Below are positions 1 through 7,810 of a DNA stretch of 64,000 nucleotides, in pieces. A program made the position numbers and the translations under genes. This DNA comes from CAVRXZ01 sp963773035. Its GTDB lineage: Bacteria > Acidobacteriota > Vicinamibacteria > Vicinamibacterales > CAVVIG01. Each line of letters opens with the position of its first letter. The first letter of the stretch is position 1. The notes below the pieces were generated by a model. It ran no database searches. It was not told the DNA's origin and worked only from the letters and a program-made list of their open reading frames with translations. Where the stretch lies: contig CAVYZX010000022.1 of NCBI GenBank assembly GCA_963773035.1, forward strand, positions 62,001-126,000, read 5' to 3'.

Positions 1-1229
1 CCGTCGCCTTCATCCCCTCCAGGTGCGCCACCGAAGACAAAGGGTTGCTGAAGATCACGTTCCCCATCGAGAGAGGGTGGCCGTCGGAACTCCTCAACCA
101 ACTGGACTTGCTGGGCAACTTCATCGTCGCGACGGTCGAGCGAAAGATTGCCGCCGAAGCCGGGGAAGAAAGCGAACGCCTGTTCCGCTATCTTTTCGAA
201 GAAGCCTCGCTGGGGATTGCCCTGGAGAATCTCGACGGCAGGCTGCTCCGCGTAAACCCTGCCTTCTGCACCATGATGGGCTACAGCTCCAAGGATTTGC
301 TGAAGCTGCGCTGTTCGCAATTCAGTCATCCCGACGACGCCGCCGTCGATTCAGCGCTCTTTCAAAAGCTGCTCGACGGCGCCATCGACCGCTATCAAAT
401 GGAAAAGCGCTTCATCCGAAAGGATGGCGCGCTGATTTGGGGACGTCTTCATGTCTCCCTGCGACACAGGGATCACGGGCAGCCACCTCTCGTCATTGCG
501 ATGGTCGAGGACATCACGGAGCGGAAAGCGGCGGAAGAGGGCTTGACCGAGGCGCAAGGGGAGCTTCAACAGCTGACGTCGCAGCTGATTCGGGCCCAAG
601 ATGACGAACGGCGGCGGATCAGCCGAGAGTTGCACGACGACATCGGACAGCGCATCTCGATGCTGGCCATAGAGCTCGAGACGCTGAGGCAGTTGTTGAC
701 CGCCTCACGGCAATACACCGAGAGCCAGCAGGTCTCCACGTTGCGGCAGCGCGTGGAGGAGCTCGCGTCCGACATTCACCAGCTCTCTCACGAGCTCCAT
801 TCGACCAAGCTGCAGCATCTCGGTCTCGAAGCGGCACTGAAGGACCTTTGCGGCCAGGTGTCGGCGCAGTTTCCGATCGAAGTCGACTTGAAGTGCGATG
901 CTGGGGCGAACTCCCTGGCGCCCGAACTTGCGGTCTGCCTTTTCCGTGTGACGCAGGAGGCACTGACCAATGTGACGCGCCACAGCGAGGCCGCGCGTGT
1001 CGCGATCGTCGTCACGATTCTCAACGAGGTGGTCCGACTCAATATCCGAGACACAGGTGTCGGATTCGACTCGTCCCATCCGTCGAAAGGACTGGGACTG
1101 GTCAGCATGAGAGAGCGTCTGCGAATCGTCGGCGGCAAACTGCTCGTCCGGTCGCGCGTCAATGAAGGAACTGAGGTTACCGCAGAGGTTCACCTGACCC
1201 CTGCGGCCTCATCTGTAGAGACTCTCTAG
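1..1229 (+). CDS. Sensor histidine kinase, GAF-PAS-HisKA_3-HATPase, 5' truncated
   Basis: The frame is open back to base 3 with no convincing start, so the gene enters from the left edge; a TTG at 45 is internal. The first visible residues (LLGNFIVATVERK, bases 105-143) look like the tail of a GAF domain. A PAS domain follows (about 180-530, ending VEDITERKAAEE). Next comes a NarL/LiaS-type dimerisation helix with RRRISRELHDDIGQ, whose phospho-accepting His is near base 633. The C-terminal ATPase has an N box (TQEALTNVTRHS) and a G1 box (DTGVGFD, GLGLVSMRER). These kinases normally phosphorylate a LuxR-type response regulator. None is adjacent downstream, so the partner is either upstream of the window or elsewhere. 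No transmembrane segment is visible in this part. Confidence 0.9.
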   Translation, partial: VAFIPSRCATEDKGLLKITFPIERGWPSELLNQLDLLGNFIVATVERKIAAEAGEESERLFRYLFEEASLGIALENLDGRLLRVNPAFCTMMGYSSKDLLKLRCSQFSHPDDAAVDSALFQKLLDGAIDRYQMEKRFIRKDGALIWGRLHVSLRHRDHGQPPLVIAMVEDITERKAAEEGLTEAQGELQQLTSQLIRAQDDERRRISRELHDDIGQRISMLAIELETLRQLLTASRQYTESQQVSTLRQRVEELASDIHQLSHELHSTKLQHLGLEAALKDLCGQVSAQFPIEVDLKCDAGANSLAPELAVCLFRVTQEALTNVTRHSEAARVAIVVTILNEVVRLNIRDTGVGFDSSHPSKGLGLVSMRERLRIVGGKLLVRSRVNEGTEVTAEVHLTPAASSVETL

Positions 1230-1405
1230 CCGGGAGCCGGTCGGGGTCGGCCCCCGTGCCGAAACTGCATAGCGCTCCGCTCGCAGGTCGTTAGGCTCGT
1301 ATTTAGCGCATCCAGCCCGAAAGAGGATTGCACCTGCGTCTCGCTGCACTGCAACTGACCACGAACAGGAGCTTCAAACGAAGTCGTTTTCACAGAGGAG
1401 GGGCT

Positions 1406-1765
1406 ATGGGCCTTCGCGATAAGTACACTCTCGCGATTCAGACAGCGAAGAACTTCCACATGGACGGTTCAGCCGAGGAACGAGACGGAAAGCTCTACTT
1501 CAAAGGCAAGACCAAGACACAGGATGAAGCCAACAAGATCTGGGACGCGATCAAGACCGTTCCGGACTGGCCCAAAGACATCGTGGCGGATATCCAGGCA
1601 CTCCCCGCCCAGACCTATACGGTGAAGTCGGGAGACACGTTGAGCAAGATCGCTAAAGATGTGCTGGGCGATGCAACGGCGTATATGTCCATTTTCAACG
1701 CCAATCGCGATCAGCTTGCGGACCCCGACAAGATCAAGCCCGGGCAGGTGCTGAGACTGCCGTGA
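1406..1765 (+). CDS. BON-like/LysM protein of the YgaU (Kbp) type
   Basis: The 119-residue protein starts at ATG 1406, preceded by a strong ribosome site (AGAGGAGGGG) seven bases upstream; the longer frame from 1328 has no such site. Residues 15-65 (KNFHMDGSAEERDGKLYFKGKTK) resemble a degenerate BON domain. Residues 69-118 form a clear LysM domain (YTVKSGDTLSKIAKDVLGD...DKIKPGQVLRLP). This architecture and size match E. coli YgaU/Kbp, a cytoplasmic potassium-binding protein with BON plus LysM. No signal peptide is visible, which agrees with a cytoplasmic location. The K+ function is inferred from family resemblance only; peptidoglycan binding by LysM is the alternative. It is convergent with the bactofilin gene. 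Confidence 0.85.
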   Translation: MGLRDKYTLAIQTAKNFHMDGSAEERDGKLYFKGKTKTQDEANKIWDAIKTVPDWPKDIVADIQALPAQTYTVKSGDTLSKIAKDVLGDATAYMSIFNANRDQLADPDKIKPGQVLRLP

Positions 1766-1784
1766 TTGCCCGAGGCGCGACGAT

Positions 1785-2192
1785 CTAGACTGCGGCCATG
1801 GCAGGGGCGGCTGCCTCTGCCTGCGGCCCCTCCTTTTTCCGGGCCCGCTTCGGCATTTCCACCTTTCCACAGAACTGCGCGCCGTCCTGGATGTGAACGC
1901 TTGCGCAGGCGAGATTGCCTTCGAGGGATCCCCCCTGTCTGATTTCGACTTTCTCGCGCGCGGTGACGCCGCCGGTGACGGCGCCAAAAACTGTCACGAT
2001 CTTGGCGACGATGTCCGCACGAATCTGCGCGTTGGGCCCAATCACCAACGTGTGGTCCGGCAGGTCGATTCGCCCTTCGACGCGGCCGTCGACCGTCAGG
2101 TCTTCCGATCCGGTCAACTCGCCTTTTACGAGTACCGATCGACCAAGTGCTGCGATCTGACCGTTCTTTGTCTCGTTCGGTCCCTGCAACAT
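1785..2192 (-). CDS. Bactofilin family polymer-forming cytoskeletal protein
   Basis: The 135-residue protein contains one bactofilin (DUF583) domain at about residues 15-110: VLVKGELTGSEDLTVDGRVEG, then repeated short beta-rungs (IGPNAQIRADI, VFGAVTGGVTAREKVEIRQGG, LEGNLACASVHIQDGAQF). Such domains form right-handed beta-helices that self-assemble into filaments at the inner face of the membrane. The tail is basic then Ala-rich and probably disordered. The start at 2192 is chosen because a GAGGGGGG ribosome site lies just upstream; the frame extends ten codons further without one. The gene is divergent from mreB 270 bp away, so two cytoskeletal genes may share a control region. Confidence 0.9.
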   Translation of the reverse strand: MLQGPNETKNGQIAALGRSVLVKGELTGSEDLTVDGRVEGRIDLPDHTLVIGPNAQIRADIVAKIVTVFGAVTGGVTAREKVEIRQGGSLEGNLACASVHIQDGAQFCGKVEMPKRARKKEGPQAEAAAPAMAAV

Positions 2193-2462
2193 GCCCACCC
2201 CCCTCGAGGCTTGTCGGCGCAATACGATCGAATGTTTAGAGGCGCGTCACGAAGCGGCGAGGCGAAAAGCCCGACCGCAGAACCTCGTGGCCCCATCTCA
2301 GCCCGCCTTACAAGACTGTCTCGGCCCGTCGCGTTGCGTAAGTTCGCCGACCCCAGTTCGTGACCGATTCCGCGACCTCCGGTTGTTTTCCCAGGCATCT
2401 CGCCCACCCCCTTACTCGAGATGCTCTGGAATGTTCCTTGCCCGCCGAAAGGGCACAACATC

Positions 2463-3479
2463 ATGTCACTGGGCCGCATTGGAACCGACCTCGCCATCGA
2501 TCTCGGCACCGCCAACACGTGCGTCTTCGCCCGTGGACGCGGCGTCGTCATCAACGAACCCTCGCTCATCGCCTTCAACACCACTAATGGGACCGTCGAA
2601 GCCATTGGTGCCGGAGCGCGCGAAATGTTGGGACGGACGCCGGCACATCTTCGTCCGGTGCGTCCGATCAAGGATGGAGTCATCGCGGATTTCGACGCCG
2701 CAGAAAAAATGATGACCCATTTCATCCAGAAGGCACACAAGCACCTGGGTGCCTGGATGCGTCCTCGTGTGGTCATCGGTGTTCCGACCGAAATCACACC
2801 GGTCGAGCGCAGAGCCGTGAAGGACAGCGCCTATCGCGCCAAAGCCAGTTCCGTGCACCTCGTGGACGAGCCGATGGCGGCGGCGGTTGGCGCCGGCTTA
2901 CCGATTGCCGATGCCGCTGGAAACATGATCATCGACATCGGCGGCGGAACGACGGACGTCGCCGTGATCTCGCTGGCCGGCGTGGTGATTGGACGATCCG
3001 TGCGCGTGGCAGGCGACGCCATGGACGAGTCCATCATGCAGTACTTGAAGAGGAAGCACGATTTGCTGATCGGCGAGCGAACGGCCGAAGAAATCAAGGT
3101 GACCATCGGCTCGGCTACCGAGCTCGATGAGCCGATGACAATGGAAGTCAAAGGCCGACATCTGGGCCGTGGCGTTCCCAAGAGGATTGACCTCACGGAT
3201 GCCGAGGTGCGTGAGGCGTTGACCGAGCCGATCAAGGTGATCCTGCGCGCCGTACGCGAAACCCTCGACCAGATTCCGCCCGAGCTGTCCGCCGACATAT
3301 ACGACCGCGGCATCGCGTTGTGCGGCGGTGGCGCGCTACTTAGAAATCTCGATCGCCGCATCCGTCAAGAGACACAGCTTCCGGTTCAGGTCGTCGAAGA
3401 TCCGCTGGCCTCGGTCGTCCTCGGCGCGGGCAAGATGTTGAGTGATGAGACGCTGCTGAAGAAGCTTTCGCTCGACTGA
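2463..3479 (+). CDS. mreB: Rod shape-determining protein MreB
   Basis: The 338-residue actin-like ATPase starts with the canonical MSLGRIGTDLAIDLGTANT phosphate-1 segment, which fixes the start at 2463 rather than the upstream 2421. Other actin-fold motifs are present: DEPMAAAVGAGLP (connect 1 region), IIDIGGGTTDVAVISL (phosphate 2) and ALCGGGALLRNLD (adenosine motif). Length is normal for MreB. It guides lateral cell-wall synthesis at the membrane. The usual mreC, mreD, pbp2 and rodA partners do not follow; an ABC exporter does, after a likely terminator. This may therefore be a solitary MreB paralogue rather than the copy in the main mre operon. Confidence 0.93.
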   Translation: MSLGRIGTDLAIDLGTANTCVFARGRGVVINEPSLIAFNTTNGTVEAIGAGAREMLGRTPAHLRPVRPIKDGVIADFDAAEKMMTHFIQKAHKHLGAWMRPRVVIGVPTEITPVERRAVKDSAYRAKASSVHLVDEPMAAAVGAGLPIADAAGNMIIDIGGGTTDVAVISLAGVVIGRSVRVAGDAMDESIMQYLKRKHDLLIGERTAEEIKVTIGSATELDEPMTMEVKGRHLGRGVPKRIDLTDAEVREALTEPIKVILRAVRETLDQIPPELSADIYDRGIALCGGGALLRNLDRRIRQETQLPVQVVEDPLASVVLGAGKMLSDETLLKKLSLD

Positions 3480-3497
3480 CCCAGCTTCGCGCCCCCC

Positions 3498-3534
3498 GAT
3501 CCGGACGGATTGCCCCGGTCTGGATCTCTTCTTC
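3498..3534 (+). terminator. Likely rho-independent terminator after mreB
   Basis: A stem of gatccggac (3498-3506) with gtctggatc (3518-3526), nine pairs including one G-U, encloses an 11-base loop. It is followed by the pyrimidine run tcttcttc. It sits 19 bases after the mreB stop. Confidence 0.5.
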
Positions 3535-3654
3535 AATCGAATCGCCGGCGCAAGAGTTCTGCTCGGCTCAGGCGCGTGTCGCCGGCCGCGGCCTCCCTCT
3601 ACCCGCTTGAACGCAACGATGTCCACCGAAGCAGACTAAACTACCTATGTCAGC

Positions 3655-5451
3655 ATGAAGCTTCTTTATTCGTACCTCCGGAACTACTGGCGTCTCGTGC
3701 TGCTGGCCCTCACGCTGGCAACCATCAACCAGGTCTTTTCGTTGCTCGACCCGCTCATCCTTCGGTATGTCATCGACCGGTACGCGACGCGCTTCAGCGA
3801 ATACACCACCTCCGAGTTCTTCAAAGGCGTCAGCTTGTTGCTCGGAGCGGCAATGAGCGTGGCGTTCGTGTCGCGAGTCGCGAAGAATTTTCAGGACTAC
3901 TACATCAACGTCATCACGCAGCGCCTCGGCGCTCAGCTCTACTCCGACGGAATCCGCCACTCCCTCGAGCTTCCCTACTCGGTCTTCGAGGATCAGCGCA
4001 GTGGAGAAACGCTCGGCAAGCTGCAGAAGGTCCGGACCGACGTCGAGAAGCTCATCACCGCCGCCATCAACGTTCTGTTCACGTCGCTGGTGGGAATCAT
4101 CTTCGTGATGATTTACGCCTTCAGCGTCCATTGGTTGATTGCGCCTGTGTACTTTCTGACGGTTCCGGTGCTCGGAGTGATGAGCTCCATTCTGAGCCGA
4201 CGCATCAAGAAGATTCAGAAAGTCATCGTCGCGGAAACGACCGCATTGGCCGGATCCACGACTGAATCACTTCGGAATATCGAGCTGGTCAAGAGCCTTG
4301 GGCTGGGGCCGCAAGAAATCAGGCGCCTGAACAGCACGACGGACAAGATCTTGAACCTCGAGCTCAAGAAAGTGAGATACGTCAGGAGCCTCAGTTTCAT
4401 CCAGGGAACTGCCGTGAACTTTCTCCGGACGAGCATCATGTTCCTGATGCTGTACCTGATCTACACGCGCGCAATCACCGTCGGCCAGTTCTTCTCGCTC
4501 TTCATTTATTCGTTCTTCATCTTCGGCCCGCTGCAGGAACTAGGCAATATCATCAACATCTATCGCGAGACCGAGGTCTCGCTCGGCATCTTCCAAGGCA
4601 TTCTCCAAATCCCCCAGGAGCCGCGCCCGACCAATCCGGTTCGATTACCGGATCTGACCTCGCTTGGATTCGAGGACGTGACCTTCCAGCATCAGTCCGC
4701 GACGTCACCGGCCGTCAGCGATATCTCATTCACCGTCAAACGGGGAGAAACCATCGCGTTTGTCGGGCCTTCTGGCGCTGGCAAGACCACTCTGGTCAAG
4801 CTGCTGGTGGGACTCTACCGCCCTCAATCCGGGTTGATTCTGTACAACGGCATTTCGGGCGTCGATATCGATCTGGATGGCCTGCGTGAACGCATCGGAT
4901 TCGTCACTCAGGACACGCAGCTCTTTTCAGGCACGATCCGGGAGAATCTCCTGTTCGTGAACCCGACGGCGTCCGACGAGGAGTGTCACGAGGTCTTGCG
5001 CCGGGCGGCCTGCGACAGCCTTCTGGCGCGTGCCGATCGGGGATTGGATACCGTGATCGGAGAAGGCGGAGTGAAAGTCTCCGGGGGCGAGAAACAACGG
5101 CTTTCGATTGCGAGAGCGCTCCTCCGTCGGCCCCGGCTCCTCGTGTTCGATGAAGCCACTTCGTCGCTGGACTCGCTGACCGAGGAAGGGATCGTCGAGA
5201 CGATCCGCGACGTCGCCGAACAACGCGACGCGATCGCGATCATGATCGCGCACCGCTTATCGACTATTCTGCACGCAGACTGCATCTACGTTCTGGAACG
5301 GGGTCGCATCGTCGAAACCGGCCGCCACCACGAGCTGATCGAGCAAAAAGGGCTCTACTACGCGATGTGGCGACAACAGATCGGCGAGCGACGGGGTCTC
5401 GAAGCCGATGCGCTCGTTCGGGCGAGCCGTCAGCCGGTTCCAGTCAGATAG
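3655..5451 (+). CDS. ABC transporter, fused permease and ATPase (exporter type)
   Basis: The 598-residue half-transporter has an ABC type-1 membrane domain (about residues 1-310, six predicted helices) and a C-terminal nucleotide-binding domain. The ATPase motifs are intact: Walker A GPSGAGKTT, Q-loop VTQDTQLF, signature VSGGEKQRL, Walker B LLVFDEATSSLD and H-loop AHRLST. It should work as a homodimer or heterodimer exporting a lipid, peptide or drug from the inner membrane; the sequence does not reveal the substrate. No accessory membrane-fusion protein is adjacent. The ATG at 3655 lacks a strong ribosome site, but the protein begins in the usual way with a short cytoplasmic lead before helix 1. 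Confidence 0.9.
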   Translation: MKLLYSYLRNYWRLVLLALTLATINQVFSLLDPLILRYVIDRYATRFSEYTTSEFFKGVSLLLGAAMSVAFVSRVAKNFQDYYINVITQRLGAQLYSDGIRHSLELPYSVFEDQRSGETLGKLQKVRTDVEKLITAAINVLFTSLVGIIFVMIYAFSVHWLIAPVYFLTVPVLGVMSSILSRRIKKIQKVIVAETTALAGSTTESLRNIELVKSLGLGPQEIRRLNSTTDKILNLELKKVRYVRSLSFIQGTAVNFLRTSIMFLMLYLIYTRAITVGQFFSLFIYSFFIFGPLQELGNIINIYRETEVSLGIFQGILQIPQEPRPTNPVRLPDLTSLGFEDVTFQHQSATSPAVSDISFTVKRGETIAFVGPSGAGKTTLVKLLVGLYRPQSGLILYNGISGVDIDLDGLRERIGFVTQDTQLFSGTIRENLLFVNPTASDEECHEVLRRAACDSLLARADRGLDTVIGEGGVKVSGGEKQRLSIARALLRRPRLLVFDEATSSLDSLTEEGIVETIRDVAEQRDAIAIMIAHRLSTILHADCIYVLERGRIVETGRHHELIEQKGLYYAMWRQQIGERRGLEADALVRASRQPVPVR

Positions 5452-5462
5452 GACTCAGCAGT

Positions 5463-7139
5463 TCACAAGTCTTCGAGTGTCAGCTTGACTTCGGCGTTCT
5501 TCCACGCCTCCTCGAACGATCGCTGCACCCATGCCGCGTCTGCCTGTTTGTTCTGCCTGGTGAGGCTCTCGTGCAGCCCGAACAGCGACCGTGCGTTTCG
5601 AGGAAACCGCTCGAGATCGTCCCGGAATACCCTCTCGGCCTTCGCTGGTTCACCGGCGAGCAGAAGCGCCGCTCCGAGCGATTCTCGCACCGGGTAGAAC
5701 CACACCGGCGGCTCGTCATAAGAGACGCCATCGGCGGCTTGAACTGCCTTCGTCCACATGGCGATGGCGCCGTCACGGTCGTTGCGCGCCCACGCAACGC
5801 GGGCATCCAGCACATGCTGCGCCACGGCCAAGACGTCGCGGGCGCTGGCCAAGCCCGACCCGCCGAAAAGCGCTGACTCGGGTACGGCGCCTAGACTCTC
5901 AACGAACGCCGCCCGTTCAACTCGTGCCTCATCAACGCGCCCCATGCGCGCCAGCGATACGCCTCGGGCAAACCGCCGCCAGGCTCGAATGACCGGCCGG
6001 TCGGCCGCGACGTCTGGCACGTTCAACACTTCGTCATGCCGCCCGAAACGCAGGAAGACCGAGACCGGTGTCACGATCATCGATTCGATCATGGGCATCA
6101 TGGACGCATGAGGGGTGAGACGTTCACTGAGCTCGGCCGCCGCGCGCCGGGCATCCTGGAGACGTCCCTGCATCATGTGCGAGTCGGTCAGGAAGTGAAG
6201 GTTGTGCGAGTAATACATCAGGCCGTAGAAACCGTCCGCCGGTGCCGTTTTCAAATAGGCCCGGTCGGCTTCTGCGCCAGCCAAGTTGGCCCGCGCCGCG
6301 GCCGCGTGATCTCCTGTGCGAGCGTAGATGTGAGCCGGCATGTGAACGAGGTGTCCGGCCGCAGGTGCCAGCGTCTCGAGCCTCGCCGCACTCGGAAGGG
6401 CGCGCTCGGGATTCCGCGAAGCCTCGATGGCGTGAATATAGTAGTGATTGGCGCCGACGTGGTTCGGTGCGCGCCGCAGCACCGACTCGAGAACTGCCAC
6501 GATCTCCGCAGTGTCAGGCGCGGCCGTGCCGTCGAGAGCCCACAACTTCCACGGCCGGAGGTTCATCATGCTTTCGGCATAGAGCGTGGCGGCATCGAGA
6601 TCGTCCGGAAACGCGCGCACCACATCCCGCATCGCCTGCCGGTAATCGGCCGCCAGCTTCGCGCGGTCTGCGGACGGATCGACTGAGTAGCGGCGGGCCA
6701 TGGCGGCGATGTAGGCGCGCTCCTGATCGGGCGAGCCTTCGGCCAGCTCCTTCGCGCGCTGAATCGCCGCAAAGGCCTGACGCGCGCGCGGATCGTCTAC
6801 GTCCAGGTTGTAGTTTGGACCGACGGCCCAGGCGATGCCCCAATGAGGCATCGCGGCCATCGGATCGAGCTCGGCGGCATGCTGGAACGAGCGCGTTGCC
6901 TCCTCGTGATTGAAGGCGAACACGAGCGACATGCCCTGGTCGAAGAATTGTTGAGCCGCCGGAACTGAGGTGCGGATCGGATGATGGTGACGGCCCCAGT
7001 CCGTCAGCAGGCTGGCGCCCGCGGAGTCAGATTTCGGCGCCTCTGCCGGCCCAGCGGGCCCCTTCTGAGCGGCCCTGTCGCTCGGTCTGCAGGCACACGT
7101 TGAGACAACGACAACACAAATCGCGGCGGCAGCTCTCAT
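5463..7139 (-). CDS. TPR-repeat protein, probable lipoprotein
   Basis: The 558-residue protein has a short N-terminal signal (MRAAAAICVVVVSTCAC) followed by a Cys that could be lipidated, then a low-complexity linker. The rest is helical with tetratricopeptide-like units: FNHEEATRSFQHAAELDPMAAMPHWGIAWAVG near residue 80, and others near the C-terminus (GEPAKAERVFRDDLERFPRNARSLFGLHESL). Large secreted TPR proteins of this shape are common in Acidobacteria and related soil bacteria and lack an assigned function. It is convergent with the ABC exporter (11 bp gap). The start at 7139 is supported by a GGGGGATC stretch upstream. Confidence 0.85.
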   Translation of the reverse strand: MRAAAAICVVVVSTCACRPSDRAAQKGPAGPAEAPKSDSAGASLLTDWGRHHHPIRTSVPAAQQFFDQGMSLVFAFNHEEATRSFQHAAELDPMAAMPHWGIAWAVGPNYNLDVDDPRARQAFAAIQRAKELAEGSPDQERAYIAAMARRYSVDPSADRAKLAADYRQAMRDVVRAFPDDLDAATLYAESMMNLRPWKLWALDGTAAPDTAEIVAVLESVLRRAPNHVGANHYYIHAIEASRNPERALPSAARLETLAPAAGHLVHMPAHIYARTGDHAAAARANLAGAEADRAYLKTAPADGFYGLMYYSHNLHFLTDSHMMQGRLQDARRAAAELSERLTPHASMMPMIESMIVTPVSVFLRFGRHDEVLNVPDVAADRPVIRAWRRFARGVSLARMGRVDEARVERAAFVESLGAVPESALFGGSGLASARDVLAVAQHVLDARVAWARNDRDGAIAMWTKAVQAADGVSYDEPPVWFYPVRESLGAALLLAGEPAKAERVFRDDLERFPRNARSLFGLHESLTRQNKQADAAWVQRSFEEAWKNAEVKLTLEDL

Positions 7140-7211
7140 GATCCCCCCAACCGTTCTGGGAGGAATTGTACGCGCCTACCGCATTCGGCGACAGTCGATG
7201 TCGAAGCGAGC

Positions 7212-7307
7212 CTAGTTGCCGCCGCGCAACCGGCCCCGACGCTTCATCACATACATCAACGCCAGCGCACCTACGACGAGCAGCAGCACGATTGTCATCA
7301 GACTCAT
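7212..7307 (-). CDS. 31-residue single-TM microprotein
   Basis: The ATG at 7307-7305 overlaps the TGA of the 102-residue gene as ATGA and is preceded by a GGAGGG ribosome site within that gene. The product has one hydrophobic helix (residues 4-21, TIVLLLVVGALALMYVM) followed by a very basic tail (KRRGRLRGGN), which by the positive-inside rule predicts a cytoplasmic C-terminus. It is too short for most gene callers. Stop-start coupling, a good ribosome site and an ideal TM-plus-basic-anchor composition together support it as real. The function is unknown; such small anchors often modulate a neighbouring enzyme or transporter. Confidence 0.65.
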   Translation of the reverse strand: MSLMTIVLLLVVGALALMYVMKRRGRLRGGN

Positions 7308-7612
7308 TGACCCTCCTCGGGCGATCGCGGAAACGAATCAGGGAGGCACCTGTCGACTGCACGTGTGCGCGCACGGTCGGCATCGTGCCGCCACGTACGC
7401 GCCATGTCGAAGGCGGGACCAGGCATGCTGAAACGCCTGATTTGCACCACCGTGTCGTGGCGGACGAGGCAAACCTCGAAGGCGCCACCCACGGCGGCAA
7501 TCAGACACTGCGTGCCGTCGTAGAGACGCCAACGCATCAAGGGCACCGCCGCATCGAGCAACCGATCGGCCGCGGCCGTTTCATCGTCGCGAGCCCACCA
7601 CCTCAACGACAT
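7304..7612 (-). CDS. Hypothetical protein, 102 residues
   Basis: I do not recognise a family. The protein begins MSLRWWARDDETAAADRLLDAA, has a central segment of likely beta strands (WRLYDGTQCLIAAVGGAFEVCLVR) and ends in an Arg/Asp-rich helix. There is no signal peptide or transmembrane helix. The main evidence that it is real is the ATGA overlap with the downstream microprotein, which implies translational coupling. The start at 7612 has only a weak site (AAGG) close to the ATG, so the true start could differ. Confidence 0.55.
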   Translation of the reverse strand: MSLRWWARDDETAAADRLLDAAVPLMRWRLYDGTQCLIAAVGGAFEVCLVRHDTVVQIRRFSMPGPAFDMARTWRHDADRARTRAVDRCLPDSFPRSPEEGQ

Positions 7613-7810
7613 ACCCTTGCACTCAGCAATGCGGCTGCCATAAGGAATTCCATGGTTTCTAGGGTTTGCAGGAATCCCGGACCGGCAAGGCCGTCAAGTT
7701 TGTAACGTTGGCGTCAGATCCGCCATCGATCTTCAGGCTTCCGCGTGCTCGCGTGCGCACAACCGCACAACGACCTGGATTTCAAGTGGCGTCGCGGCAA
7801 GGTCAGCTTC

